Assembly: GCA_949292375.1 (NCBI GenBank)
Contig: CASEZG010000008.1
Location: 1-56,878 of the forward strand
Reading direction: 5' to 3'
From: an uncultured Pseudomonadota bacterium
GTDB lineage: Bacteria; Pseudomonadota; Alphaproteobacteria; RF32; CAG-239
DNA length: 56,878 nucleotides
A program made the position numbers and the translations under genes. Every line of letters starts with the position of its first letter. The first letter of the stretch is position 1. Under the pieces are notes generated by a model, which saw only the letters and a program-made list of their open reading frames with translations, was not told where the DNA came from and made no database searches. Shown here piece after piece: positions 42,128 through 51,695 of this stretch.

Positions 42128-45046
42128 TTATATATTACTTCCCCAGCTGGGCTGTGTTGCCCCCCAGTTAGGAACTTGATTATTTTCAAAGTTCCTGTTT
42201 TCTCCCGTTACATAGTTTATGGAGCTGATAGCTTTACCATTTTTATCGAGAGTCACATGATTACCTCTTTGATCCACTACAACCATTGTTCCATCTGCAT
42301 TTTCTTGTGCATTTTCAATCGTCACAGTATTGGTTGTAGTTACTTCCGGCATATACCCTTCACCTGTTTCCGGATTTCTTTTTCCGCCCCCTGTTGTTAC
42401 CGTTGTTGTTCTTGTTACACTATTGCTTACAGGGTTTGAACTTAAGTTGGATTGGTTCTGGGTCTTTCCTCGACCATTTAATGTATCCAAAGCATCTTGG
42501 GTCGGACTGTAGTAGCTCTTATTAATGGTTGTAACTGTTCCGTTTGGAGCATCATCCGATCTCTGGCTGAAGCTTGAGTTTGCAGTGTTTGACGTAGGCT
42601 TATTGTCCGTAGACGGAGTACTACTTTGAGCAGGTGCAGTTACCGTCGGCTTAGCCTGATCCATAGTTGCATTAAAACTATTGTTCCATTGTTTACCCTG
42701 AGAGTAGGAAGCATTATTTTGGCGAATTTCTTCCTGTCTCTTGGCTGCCGCAGCTGCCTCTGCCTGCTTCTGAGCTTCCGTATTGGCGGCATCAATCTTG
42801 GCTTGCTTGCTTTCTTGGACAGCACCAACACTCTCACCTGCAACTGTTGCCAAGCCAAAGATAGCACCAAGCGTATCTCCTGAGGTTGTTCCTATGCCGC
42901 CACCAATCGTTGCGCCAACATCGGCTGCGTTAGATGCAGTAACAGCAATGCCTGTTGCCTTAGCCCCAACACTCGTAACTTTATTGATTGAGTCAAGTGC
43001 TTTTTGACCTTGATTGTTGGCAAAGTCTGTTACCTTATTACTATCAACAGCTGCTTTGCGTTGTTCAAGCTCGGCTTTGGCCCATTCTGTTTCCTGTGCG
43101 CTCAGATTTCCAGCCGCAAGCTTTGTTTCAAGTTCATTAATACGATTTTTGTTTTCTTCATCAAACTTCAGTTCTGCTGATGATTTTCCTGCGGTCTGAA
43201 TATCATTTGCAATAGATGCCGTGTTAGATACGACAGCATTTGCGCCCGTTTGAGCCGCATTAAATATGGTATTGGATGCCGTTGCAACTTCACCAACCGT
43301 ATCTAATACTCCGGCCAGACCTCCTTCTGAATTTTTGATAGCTGTTCCAATTTTTTTAGCTTGTTCCACTGTCGTATCTACAGTGCTCTTTACCGTCTTA
43401 TAGGTATCATAGGCTGTTTTAGCCGCATTTATACCTGATTTAACCGTATTTTTTAAGTCTTTCCAAGACCATTTGCTGTCTTTGGCACTGGTATCTACAT
43501 TTACATCAGGACAAACATCGCCTTTACTGGTGTCACAGTTAGCTGCGGCATCAACATCAGATCCATCTATATTAGTAAAGCCTGCCGGCAAATAATTTCC
43601 GTATGTGATTTGTTGACCATTATCATATGTGAAATAGCTGATAAATGGCGTCATCATTGATAAAATGAACAAGGCTATACATAAGTTTGCCAAATGTTTC
43701 CAGCTTATTTTATTGAATATTGCTGCAAAAGCAAAGGCTATCAAACCAAATCCGGCCAAAGTATAAACAATGACGCGAACATCCGCCAAAGTTGTCATCG
43801 CTTTGCAGGCAATATATTTGAAAACATTATCCTTGGCTTCATAGCAACGCTGTAATACAACCGGATTTCCATTTTCATCGAGTTCATCAAAAGTAAATGT
43901 TCCAGGAGTTCCTTCTCTGGTAACGCCATTTTCATCTGTGTAAACTTCTTTATATTCACATTTACAAGTGTCAGCATTGTCTCCGGTTAAAGTACAACTT
44001 TCACCTGTTTTGCTATCTTTACAGTTATAAGCCTGTAATTCTGCCTCATCAGGGTCTTCTTCCTCAATAACACCAAGACTTTCTGGGGTTGTTGCTTGCT
44101 CTTCAACCCTACATTCACATCCCTCGGATCCCATATTACATCTTGCGCCAGAGGCGTCTTTACAAACAAGGACGCCTACCGAAGAATTTTCAGCATCTTC
44201 TTTTAACTTTTGAGCCAAAGCCGTTGTTCCATCCGCATCTTCGCGCGCTTTGGTTGCTGCATCTGCATTGGCTTTTGCAGCATCTACTTTAGCTTGAGCT
44301 TCTTGAAGGGCATTTACATCGCATTTCTCAGGGTCTTTTGAGCATTTTTTCTTTATTTTTTCTAGATCTTTATTTGCATTTTTTAAATCTTTTTGAGCAT
44401 TTTTTTCTGCTTTTTCAGCCGCTTTTACTTTCTCTTTTTGAGCTTTTTCCTCTGCTTTTGCTGCTTTCTTTTGGGCTTTTTCTGCCTCTTTTTGAACTTT
44501 TTCATCCGCTTTTGCTGTTTCTTTGGCTCTTTTTTCCGCTTCTTTTAAGTTTTCGTTTTGCTTTTTAAGTTCACTGTCTGCCGCCATCATTTTATCTCTT
44601 GCCTCTTGCGCGGCAGCAGTGTCGCCTCTGGCAATAGCGTCAAACATCTCTTTTTCTGCAGCTTTTCTATCATTTTGAGCCGCATCTCTCTGAGCTTCTA
44701 CATCTTGAACTTTCAATTTTGCAGCTTTTGCTGCTTGAGCTGTTTCTCCTGCTCCCACCCCTACAGCATCTGTTGCTTTCTTGGCTGCTTGAGCGGCATC
44801 TTTGTAGGCTTCTTCTTTTTTGCTTGCCGCTTCTTGTTGAGCTTTATCCGCTTTTTCTTGGGCTTTTTCATTGGACTTTGCATTCTTTTCAGCCAAAGCT
44901 TTTTGCTGCTCGCAAATTTGTAATTGGTAACCTTCTTTGCCTGAACAATCTATTTCTACGGCAGAGGCACCATGCGCAAAAGAGACCATTGCTGAAAACA
45001 CAAAGGTCGCTAAAATTATCTTTGATGTTTCTTTTATGTTTATCAT
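42128..45046 (-). CDS. Giant VirB2-like protein with coiled coil and duplicated Cys-rich module
   Basis: A 972-residue protein with a signal peptide (cleavage near ASA, about residue 29). Residues about 45-290 are Lys/Ala/Glu coiled coil. Two related Cys-rich modules follow (about 295-320 and 340-365), each C-K-D-x3-G-x2-C then C-x-C. Next is a pair of membrane segments (about 415-480) with VRVIVYTLAGFGLIAFAFAAIF, clearly alike in pattern to the two pilins encoded just upstream. A ~490-residue tail of Ala/Asn/Thr-rich helix and low complexity ends the chain. It therefore looks like a VirB2 pilin core with huge flanks. GGGGAGG precedes the ATG. A structural or pilus-cap role is guesswork. Confidence 0.78.
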   Translation of the reverse strand: MINIKETSKIILATFVFSAMVSFAHGASAVEIDCSGKEGYQLQICEQQKALAEKNAKSNEKAQEKADKAQQEAASKKEEAYKDAAQAAKKATDAVGVGAGETAQAAKAAKLKVQDVEAQRDAAQNDRKAAEKEMFDAIARGDTAAAQEARDKMMAADSELKKQNENLKEAEKRAKETAKADEKVQKEAEKAQKKAAKAEEKAQKEKVKAAEKAEKNAQKDLKNANKDLEKIKKKCSKDPEKCDVNALQEAQAKVDAAKANADAATKAREDADGTTALAQKLKEDAENSSVGVLVCKDASGARCNMGSEGCECRVEEQATTPESLGVIEEEDPDEAELQAYNCKDSKTGESCTLTGDNADTCKCEYKEVYTDENGVTREGTPGTFTFDELDENGNPVVLQRCYEAKDNVFKYIACKAMTTLADVRVIVYTLAGFGLIAFAFAAIFNKISWKHLANLCIALFILSMMTPFISYFTYDNGQQITYGNYLPAGFTNIDGSDVDAAANCDTSKGDVCPDVNVDTSAKDSKWSWKDLKNTVKSGINAAKTAYDTYKTVKSTVDTTVEQAKKIGTAIKNSEGGLAGVLDTVGEVATASNTIFNAAQTGANAVVSNTASIANDIQTAGKSSAELKFDEENKNRINELETKLAAGNLSAQETEWAKAELEQRKAAVDSNKVTDFANNQGQKALDSINKVTSVGAKATGIAVTASNAADVGATIGGGIGTTSGDTLGAIFGLATVAGESVGAVQESKQAKIDAANTEAQKQAEAAAAAKRQEEIRQNNASYSQGKQWNNSFNATMDQAKPTVTAPAQSSTPSTDNKPTSNTANSSFSQRSDDAPNGTVTTINKSYYSPTQDALDTLNGRGKTQNQSNLSSNPVSNSVTRTTTVTTGGGKRNPETGEGYMPEVTTTNTVTIENAQENADGTMVVVDQRGNHVTLDKNGKAISSINYVTGENRNFENNQVPNWGATQPSWGSNI

Positions 45047-45089
45047 GGCAGCCTCCCCAATCGTCCGCTTCTTTGCTCTGATAAAAATT

Positions 45090-45518
45090 TTAGTTTGCCT
45101 TAATTAAGGTATCTTGAATTTGTTCCGAGGTTATCGCTTCGCTATCAACCATATAGTTAATAATAGCCGCTGTTGTCGCAATAACCACCAAACCTATAAT
45201 GATTGCACTGAGCCATTTCCAGTTCAGGTTTCCGAAAAAACCACCTATTGCTACAGCTACAATACCGAAACCAGAAACTGCAAAAATAATTTCACGCATA
45301 CCAGTGAAAATTTCGCTTCCGGACTTGGTTAAATCCTCAAATAATGCGTATGAGTCCGTTGCAAATAAAACTGAAGAAACCACGAACATCAGTACAGAAA
45401 GAAACAGGAATTTCTTTAATTTTACGCACAACATCTCTCTCACCACCTTTGTATTTGTTTTGTTTTCTTTATAAGCAACAGGGAGGCTCAACGGTCTATT
45501 TTTGTTAAAAATTTCCAT
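45090..45518 (-). CDS. virB2: VirB2-like pilin, second copy
   Basis: A 142-residue pilin precursor. A strong GGGAGG lies 5 bases before the ATG at 45518, although a later ATG (29 codons in) would give a more ordinary signal peptide; with the early start the signal is preceded by a 30-residue cytoplasmic extension. The mature part has the VirB2 two-segment layout: GMREIIFAVSGFGIVAVAIGGFF, then NLNWKWLSAIIIGL and a short end. VirB2 subunits polymerise into the T4SS pilus. It is 50 bases downstream of the other pilin gene. Confidence 0.84.
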   Translation of the reverse strand: MEIFNKNRPLSLPVAYKENKTNTKVVREMLCVKLKKFLFLSVLMFVVSSVLFATDSYALFEDLTKSGSEIFTGMREIIFAVSGFGIVAVAIGGFFGNLNWKWLSAIIIGLVVIATTAAIINYMVDSEAITSEQIQDTLIKAN

Positions 45519-45568
45519 TATTGCCTCCCTTGCTTATTTTATAACCTAATGTTGGTTAAGCTCGTTGA

Positions 45569-45907
45569 TTAAATATCACCGAAGGTTGTTTCAAGGCCAG
45601 CTTCACGAGAACCTGTAGCATATTCTACGATAGATCCTGCTGCTGCCAAAATAGCCAAACCTACAGCCAAAGATGCAAACCACGGCCATTTTACCTTACC
45701 AAAAATAGCTTGGAATGCCAAACCGACAAGACCAAAACCACCGACAATGAAGATGATGGTCTTAACGGACGAGAACACACTCTTAGCTTTGGTTTGTGCT
45801 GTTTCCATCAATGTGTTACCATCAGCAAGAGCATTGCCGCTCATTGCCATAACAAGCACCAAGGCCAGACAGCTAAGCGTCCAAAAATTTTTCTTTAAAA
45901 ATCGCAT
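45569..45907 (-). CDS. virB2: VirB2-like pilin, first copy
   Basis: A 112-residue precursor with a signal peptide ending near ALA (residue 28) and two membrane segments (about 48-67 and 75-95) separated by a KVKWPW loop, the classic VirB2 layout and length. AAGGAG lies about 7 bases before the ATG. It is the first gene of a three-gene operon (two pilins and the giant pilin-like gene) that ends at the hairpin near 42070. With the best ribosome site and a leading place it is likely the major pilus subunit. Confidence 0.87.
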   Translation of the reverse strand: MRFLKKNFWTLSCLALVLVMAMSGNALADGNTLMETAQTKAKSVFSSVKTIIFIVGGFGLVGLAFQAIFGKVKWPWFASLAVGLAILAAAGSIVEYATGSREAGLETTFGDI

Positions 45908-46257
45908 AATCTTTCTCCTTAAATTAATTTAGCAAAACTTCTTATACTCTTTTAGAATAGCTAATTTTTAAACTTTTTTCCAGCATTAATCGCCCGACCC
46001 CAAAAGAGATAACTCATTGTTTTGTCTCAAAATATTTTCCTGTAACAAAAAATTCACAGTTAGCAGGTTCTCAAAACATCTTTTTTTTACACCCTTAATG
46101 GTAAATATTCTGCTAATGAATTGCGTTTATTGTTTCGTAATAAAATCTTCCTCCCTGAGAAAAAAACAAAAAAATTATAAAATTTGTGCATAAATCTATA
46201 TCTGCTTGCCAAGAGTCGTATATTGAATTATCTAGTGTTTAGAGGGGTTTATTTTTT
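45908..46257. other. Divergent intergenic region between the pilin and type IVb pilus operons
   Basis: These 350 AT-rich bases separate the leftward virB2 operon from the rightward pilus operon and must hold promoters for both. I see ribosome sites at the two ends (AAGGAG near 45915 and GAGGGG near 46241-46247). A weak rightward candidate is TTGCCA (46206-46211), 17 bases, TATCTA (46229-46234). No ORF, tRNA or strong hairpin is visible. Confidence 0.4.
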
Positions 46258-48051
46258 ATGAAAAAAACAGCTTTTAAAACTTTTGTTTGTAGCTTTGTTT
46301 TTTCTCTGTTTATCTTATTTTCGGTAAACGGACTGTTTTTTTATGCCCCCCAATCCCTCTCCAACAACATCAAAATTCCCAGCAAAAACATCTCGTTATT
46401 TTTTATGGGTGATACAACGCATACAGGTTCAGCCATGGTTTATCCTATAAAGAAAATAACTTTAGCTCTACCCGTAAAGGCTGTTGTTTCTGAAGAAAAT
46501 ATCGCCTATGCGCCGCCTTCTTTGCCATCCCCCTCCGCAGAAGAAAGCGAAAAGAAAGAAGATATTATTCCAACAAAAGATATACTTCCGGTTTCTAACG
46601 ATATTCCTTTAGAAATTGCAAAAGAAGATATCTCAAACACCAGAGAATTTGTATCAGAAGACTTTAGCCGCATTATGAAAATGCAGCCGCCCGTGTATGC
46701 TCAAAAGGAAGAAAAAGAAAAACCCCAGCCCCTCGGCGGTTCTTCAGAAAAGAACACTTCCGTAAAGTTGTCGCACCACACCCCAAAAGAGACAAAGCCA
46801 ATCAAGCTTGAAACAAAAGATAGCTCAAAAGGCGAAACTTCTTTGCAATTTGATGAACACAAACCTCAGTCTATACTCGCAACAAAAGAGGAAAGCAAAG
46901 CAATTGAGGTTGCATCTCTGAGCAAAGATTTAAAACCGCAAGCCTCAACAGAGAAAGAAAAAAACTCGCCTACAGAAGAGAGAGAGCTCCTCATTCCTCT
47001 TCAAAAAGACATTAACAACATCTCAGATAATGCGTTTGTTGTAGCAAAAGCTGCTGATGAAGATCAGATAGCTATGGCTCCTAATGACGCCCCCATAAGC
47101 AGTATGATAAAGAAAGGGAAATCTGCAGAGTTTTCCTCTGAAAAAGAGACTTCAGAACCCAAAGCATGGAAGAATATGAGCGAGGAGACCAATAGCGACA
47201 CACCTTGGGTCGCAGCAAAAAGCACAAAATTCCCTAAAAACAACACTGTTTTGGAAGCTGATTACTATAAAGAAGCAGGAAAAACAAAGCTCGAGGTCAA
47301 CAAGATTATCAACGAAAAATCTCAAGATGTAAAACTCGCTGCAGAAATGGTGCAAAATATTTTGATACCAATTCCGGAAGATATTCTTAAAGAAGACCCT
47401 CTAATTCCTCAGCTAGAATCATCAAAAGACAATAAAACAGCTGAAGAGAACAACAACGCAAAAACAGATGATTTATCTCTTGAGAAAAAAGACAACACAG
47501 AGAAAGAAGAGAACAAACAAGACAAGACAGACACGGAACAAGACAGCAATAAAGGGAGCTTATTAAAAAGTATAACATCTTTATTTTCGAGCGACAAAGC
47601 ACCAACAGAAGATACGACAAAAGCAAACGAAGAAAAAGAAGAGGATATTAGTTTTGTTGACCGAATTACCGGCAAAATAAAGAAAAAAGGAAATAAACCA
47701 ACGAAAATCCTTCCTGCTGAAATGCGCTTAGCATTTCAACCCAACAGGGCTGAAATTTCAGGCACAACGCTTAAGTGGCTGCAAGCTTTTGCAAATAAAG
47801 TTAAATCCGATCGTTCGGTTATATTAGAGGTTCGGATTGACGGAACAAGTTCTTACGCTTTGCAACAAAAACGTTTGAATTTGTTACATAATATATTAAC
47901 CAATAAGGGTGTAGACTATCATAAAATAAATACTGTATTTACCACCCGAGAACCAAATTCGTTTATTATTAGGACTGTCAAGATTAACAACAACATCGAC
48001 GAGGGCATGGACGAGAATAATGGCAAGTCGACATATTATCAGGCTTGGTAA
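46258..48051 (+). CDS. Membrane-anchored protein with long linker and C-terminal OmpA-like domain
   Basis: A 597-residue protein. An N-terminal hydrophobic segment (about 8-29) is an uncleaved anchor or signal. A very long, charged, Glu/Lys/Ser/Pro-rich linker (about 75-470) follows, without membrane segments. The last ~110 residues (LAFQPNRAEISGTTLKWL, later a DGTSSYALQQKRLNLL stretch) match the OmpA/MotB peptidoglycan-binding fold. The layout suits an envelope-spanning tether for the pilus machine, with the linker crossing the periplasm to the wall. It is the first gene of the type IVb pilus operon. Confidence 0.72.
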   Translation: MKKTAFKTFVCSFVFSLFILFSVNGLFFYAPQSLSNNIKIPSKNISLFFMGDTTHTGSAMVYPIKKITLALPVKAVVSEENIAYAPPSLPSPSAEESEKKEDIIPTKDILPVSNDIPLEIAKEDISNTREFVSEDFSRIMKMQPPVYAQKEEKEKPQPLGGSSEKNTSVKLSHHTPKETKPIKLETKDSSKGETSLQFDEHKPQSILATKEESKAIEVASLSKDLKPQASTEKEKNSPTEERELLIPLQKDINNISDNAFVVAKAADEDQIAMAPNDAPISSMIKKGKSAEFSSEKETSEPKAWKNMSEETNSDTPWVAAKSTKFPKNNTVLEADYYKEAGKTKLEVNKIINEKSQDVKLAAEMVQNILIPIPEDILKEDPLIPQLESSKDNKTAEENNNAKTDDLSLEKKDNTEKEENKQDKTDTEQDSNKGSLLKSITSLFSSDKAPTEDTTKANEEKEEDISFVDRITGKIKKKGNKPTKILPAEMRLAFQPNRAEISGTTLKWLQAFANKVKSDRSVILEVRIDGTSSYALQQKRLNLLHNILTNKGVDYHKINTVFTTREPNSFIIRTVKINNNIDEGMDENNGKSTYYQAW

Positions 48052-48109
48052 TAAGTCACGAAGCGCGCTTGATTATTTATTCTTCAATATGTATGATAGG
48101 TAAAAAAAT

Positions 48110-48802
48110 ATGAAAAAATATAGTTTAGGATACTTCAGAATGAACAAGATAAATATATTAGCGACTTGTTTTTTCGGTGTGTTTGTCTTATCCGGATGCA
48201 GAGGCACCATTATGAAACCCGCTCCGGACAATTTTGTTTGCACTGACCCCTACAGTTGCTCAGAAAACACCTATCAGACCTCAGAGTTTCAGAGCATTGC
48301 ATCTGAAAATGGTGGAAATGATTTTGTTAACTATACTGAAGTTGCGGCAGATTACAGAGAATATGGTGAGCGCACGCCCCGCGATCAAAATGTTACTCAG
48401 GCAGCTGCCGGCAATAACTTATCAGCGACAATTCCGCCCAGTGTTGAGGATGAGGTTATTGATTATGAAGAGGAAATTAGTGTAAGCGAAAACAACGGAC
48501 AAAATGATGAAGCAGGTATGGCTCCGGGGGAAGACCCTGTTGAAGATTGGCTTGCTGAGGAAGGGACAACGTTAAAAGCTTTGCTTACGGAATGGAGTGA
48601 ACGTGCGGGTTGGCGTTTGATTTGGAACTCAAACCGCAACTATACTCTTACGGCCGGTGCTATGTTCCGTGGTCGTTTTGCCGATGTAAGTTCGGCATTA
48701 ATCAGAGCTTTTGCAAGAGCTCGGCCGGCACCTATTGCTACTTTTTATAAAGGAAACCGCGTCTTAGTTGTTGAGACTATGGAGGATGAGAATGCATATT
48801 AG
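48110..48802 (+). CDS. Lipoprotein with TcpQ/PilL C-terminal domain
   Basis: A 230-residue lipoprotein (LSGC lipobox, Cys30). Starts at ATG 48110 and at 48140 both have an AGG-type site about 9 bases upstream; the later one would give a shorter signal. The middle is acidic and unstructured in character. The last ~85 residues carry the TcpQ_C pattern: GTTLKALLTEWSERAGW, then NYTLTAGAMFRGRF and a final VLVVE strand. TcpQ and the PilL C-terminus help the outer-membrane secretin of type IVb pili. It overlaps pilN by 11 bases. Confidence 0.86.
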   Translation: MKKYSLGYFRMNKINILATCFFGVFVLSGCRGTIMKPAPDNFVCTDPYSCSENTYQTSEFQSIASENGGNDFVNYTEVAADYREYGERTPRDQNVTQAAAGNNLSATIPPSVEDEVIDYEEEISVSENNGQNDEAGMAPGEDPVEDWLAEEGTTLKALLTEWSERAGWRLIWNSNRNYTLTAGAMFRGRFADVSSALIRAFARARPAPIATFYKGNRVLVVETMEDENAY

Positions 48803-50402
48803 TAACTTACAAAAATTCGGATTAGGGATATTTGCTGTTATCTTTGCGGCATCTTGTTCTCTTTCTACCAGCATGGACGCTACGATAGAGCGCGAGGTTG
48901 AGGCTACGACAGATTTGAAGGAAAAGGCAAAAATTCCGGATACTCCTGCGCCTACGGATGTAATTCGCGTTAAAAATGATATTTGGCTTGGTGACACAAG
49001 TGAAATTGAGTATGAAGGTGAGCCCGTTCCCAGTTATCTTGAGAGCAAAGATGGAATTACGCTCATTTCAAATCGTCCGATTACTCTTTATGAAATAGGC
49101 GATATGATTAATAAAATTACATCGCTGAAGGTTCGTTACGCGCCTCAGCTTGAGACTGATGTTCTGAAAAATGCTACACAGAATAAGCCAAATCCCAACA
49201 CTGTGGGTGCGGATTGGACTGAGCCAAACAAAATGTTGGTTTCTTACCAAGGCCCCTTAAGCGGGTTGCTGGATGAGATTTCTTCTCGTTTTGGTATTTG
49301 GTGGAAATACGAGAAAAAGGAAATTTATTTCTATAAATATCAAACAAGAACTTTTGTTTTGTATAGTTTGCCTACGAAACCATCTCTTTCGGTTAACGTA
49401 GGCGGTTCATCAACAGATACGGGTGGCGGCGGAAGCTCGTCATTAACATTGTCAAGTACTGCAGAAATTGAGCTGTGGGGCAATATTGAAAAGTCTATCA
49501 GATCAATGATTGATAAAGGTGCTCAATTGACGATGGATCCAGCAAACGGAACTATTTCATTAACAGCAACACCTAATGACATAAAGAAAGTGGCAAAATT
49601 TATTAATGAGCAAAATGCCCGTTTGTCAAGACAAGTTGCTATTAGTGTAAAAGTTTTGCAGGTTAATGTGGATGATAGCGATCAGTATGGCTTGAATTTG
49701 AGCGCAGCATTTAATGACGGCAAAACGCAATTGGGCATAACCAGCGTTCCCGGACTTGGTAGCGAAATTACGGAAAACTTGACAATGACTGTATTGCCCG
49801 GTAACTGGACTGTAAAAGGAGCTATTCAGGCTTTGTCTAGCCAAGGTACGACAAACTTGATTACGTCAGGTACGGTTACAACATTGAACAATAAACCTGC
49901 ACCTATTCAGGTTATTAAGAAACAAAATTATGTTTCCGAAATTACCAAGACAAATAGTGGCGGTGATGCAAGCTATTATGATATTTCGACCGAAACGGAA
50001 GAAATTGAGACAGGTTTTACGTTAGATGTTTTGCCTCGCATTTTGGAGCATGGTCGCTTGATGTTGATGTTTAATCTGACATTGTCTGACTTGATTCAGA
50101 TGGAACGTGTTGACTTGGGTGGCGGAGACGAAAACGGACAAGGTGGACAGTATATTCAAAATCCGATTATCGAATCTCGCGGCTTTACACAAGAAGTTGC
50201 TCTGAAATCCGGTGAAACATTAGTTTTAACAGGTTATGAGCGTGTTGAAAACGAAGCAACAAAAACAGGTGTTGGTTCTGCAACAAACTCTTTGTTCGGG
50301 GGAACCGCCGTTGCAACAAAAACCAGAAGCATTTTGGTTATTATGTTGACACCGGTTGTTTTGGAATCTCCGTTATCTCCGGAATCCAGAATGAGCAACT
50401 AA
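48792..50402 (+). CDS. pilN: PilN-type type IVb pilus secretin (lipoprotein)
   Basis: ATG 48792 is used because GGAGG (48781-48785) lies 6 bases before it; earlier in-frame starts lie within or before that site. The 536-residue product has a lipoprotein signal (FAASC). The N-domains (about 60-260) are followed by the secretin pore domain (about 285-536), with IETGFTLDVLPRIL, EVALKSGETLVLTGYE and RSILVIMLTPVVLE motifs. It forms the outer-membrane channel through which the pilus leaves the cell. Length and order match PilN of IncI/R64 pili. Confidence 0.93.
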   Translation: MHISNLQKFGLGIFAVIFAASCSLSTSMDATIEREVEATTDLKEKAKIPDTPAPTDVIRVKNDIWLGDTSEIEYEGEPVPSYLESKDGITLISNRPITLYEIGDMINKITSLKVRYAPQLETDVLKNATQNKPNPNTVGADWTEPNKMLVSYQGPLSGLLDEISSRFGIWWKYEKKEIYFYKYQTRTFVLYSLPTKPSLSVNVGGSSTDTGGGGSSSLTLSSTAEIELWGNIEKSIRSMIDKGAQLTMDPANGTISLTATPNDIKKVAKFINEQNARLSRQVAISVKVLQVNVDDSDQYGLNLSAAFNDGKTQLGITSVPGLGSEITENLTMTVLPGNWTVKGAIQALSSQGTTNLITSGTVTTLNNKPAPIQVIKKQNYVSEITKTNSGGDASYYDISTETEEIETGFTLDVLPRILEHGRLMLMFNLTLSDLIQMERVDLGGGDENGQGGQYIQNPIIESRGFTQEVALKSGETLVLTGYERVENEATKTGVGSATNSLFGGTAVATKTRSILVIMLTPVVLESPLSPESRMSN

Positions 50403-50420
50403 TCTCGGAAGGACAAACAA

Positions 50421-51695
50421 GTGCTGGAAGAAGCTAAGTTATTAGAAGATGATTATGACGCCGAAAGCAAGCGTACTTGGGGTGTGAGTATTGAGCTTGA
50501 TGGTGTTACTTATGCAACAAGCTTGTTCTGGCAACCTTTGCAAAATAAGGATGATCCGTTTACCGAGGTGGGAGAAGCTTCCGAAGGTGTTATGGAAGGT
50601 GCCGACTTATTTTGTATTAAGCCGGGTAAAGCTCCGCAATTTGGTATTTGCGCCTCAAAAGAGGGCTATAAAAACGGAGAAAATGTTGCTGCGGTAACAC
50701 TAGCAACTGCTATGGCAGACCGTTCTTCATTCGTTGCCGTATTTAAGGTTGACAACGGATGGTGGTATACTTGCGTACGTAACGATATTATTTTGTCAGA
50801 TGGCGATATGCTGTTTCTTAATGAGCAAGAAGCTAAAGACCAGTTTTTATCAATGCTGGCTGTTCCTGATTGGGGAAGAAAAATTGCTCCTCCGGAATGG
50901 GCTATTGAAGAAACAGAATATCCTGATCTGAAAAAGTTGATGTCGCAAGGTTTGCGTGCAAAGCTGCAAAAAATTAAGGCCTTGCGCGGCACAAAGCTTA
51001 TGGTTGTTATTGCAATTTCAGCCATCGTCGGTTTATGGTTGTTATCCAGCATTATTAACGGTATCTTTTTGGCATCGCCCAAACGTCCGATTATTGCACC
51101 TATTGCACCCAAGATAGTAAAGCCAGTTGAAAAAGTTCCAGAAGTTAAGCCTTGGGAAAAAATTTCAAATCCTGAGCAAGTTATGAAATATTGTTATAAG
51201 GGCGTAAATGACGTTATTGCTATTATGCCACCCGGTTGGGTTATCGGTAATGTTTCATGCACTGCGGGAGGCGTTACAACTTCTTGGAAAAGAGAGATTG
51301 GACGGATTTCGTGGATTGAGAAGGCGTTAGATATGTCTGGTCTTACTTTCTCGGGAAGATCGGTTTCTGACGACGGGAATAGTTTGATTGCATCTGTTCC
51401 TTTGGATAAGATACAGCAGATTTCTTCCCCGCCGTTAAAAACAGATATAGATTTGAAAAACACGCTTAATAATCTATTTCAGTCTATTGGGCAGGATGTA
51501 ACTTTAACAAGTTTTTCTTATACGTCTCCGGAACAAAATGTTTATCGTTCGGTTAAGTTTAAGTTTGAATCTGTGCATAATCCTGAAATATGGAATGATT
51601 TATTAATAAAATTTTCAGGACTTGAGATTAATATGATTAGATATAATACAAGCAATAAAACTTGGGAATATGAGGGAGCTATCTATGTTTTATAA
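50421..51695 (+). CDS. pilO: PilO-type type IVb pilus assembly protein
   Basis: A 424-residue bitopic protein starting at GTG 50421, with GGAAGGA (50407-50413) 7 bases upstream. About 190 cytoplasmic residues, including the family-typical FCIKPGKAPQFG and WWYTCVRNDIILSDGD stretches, precede one membrane segment (about 193-215) and a ~200-residue periplasmic domain. IncI-type PilO links the cytoplasmic ATPase platform to the secretin. Its 3' end overlaps pilP by 11 bases. Confidence 0.88.
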   Translation: MLEEAKLLEDDYDAESKRTWGVSIELDGVTYATSLFWQPLQNKDDPFTEVGEASEGVMEGADLFCIKPGKAPQFGICASKEGYKNGENVAAVTLATAMADRSSFVAVFKVDNGWWYTCVRNDIILSDGDMLFLNEQEAKDQFLSMLAVPDWGRKIAPPEWAIEETEYPDLKKLMSQGLRAKLQKIKALRGTKLMVVIAISAIVGLWLLSSIINGIFLASPKRPIIAPIAPKIVKPVEKVPEVKPWEKISNPEQVMKYCYKGVNDVIAIMPPGWVIGNVSCTAGGVTTSWKREIGRISWIEKALDMSGLTFSGRSVSDDGNSLIASVPLDKIQQISSPPLKTDIDLKNTLNNLFQSIGQDVTLTSFSYTSPEQNVYRSVKFKFESVHNPEIWNDLLIKFSGLEINMIRYNTSNKTWEYEGAIYVL

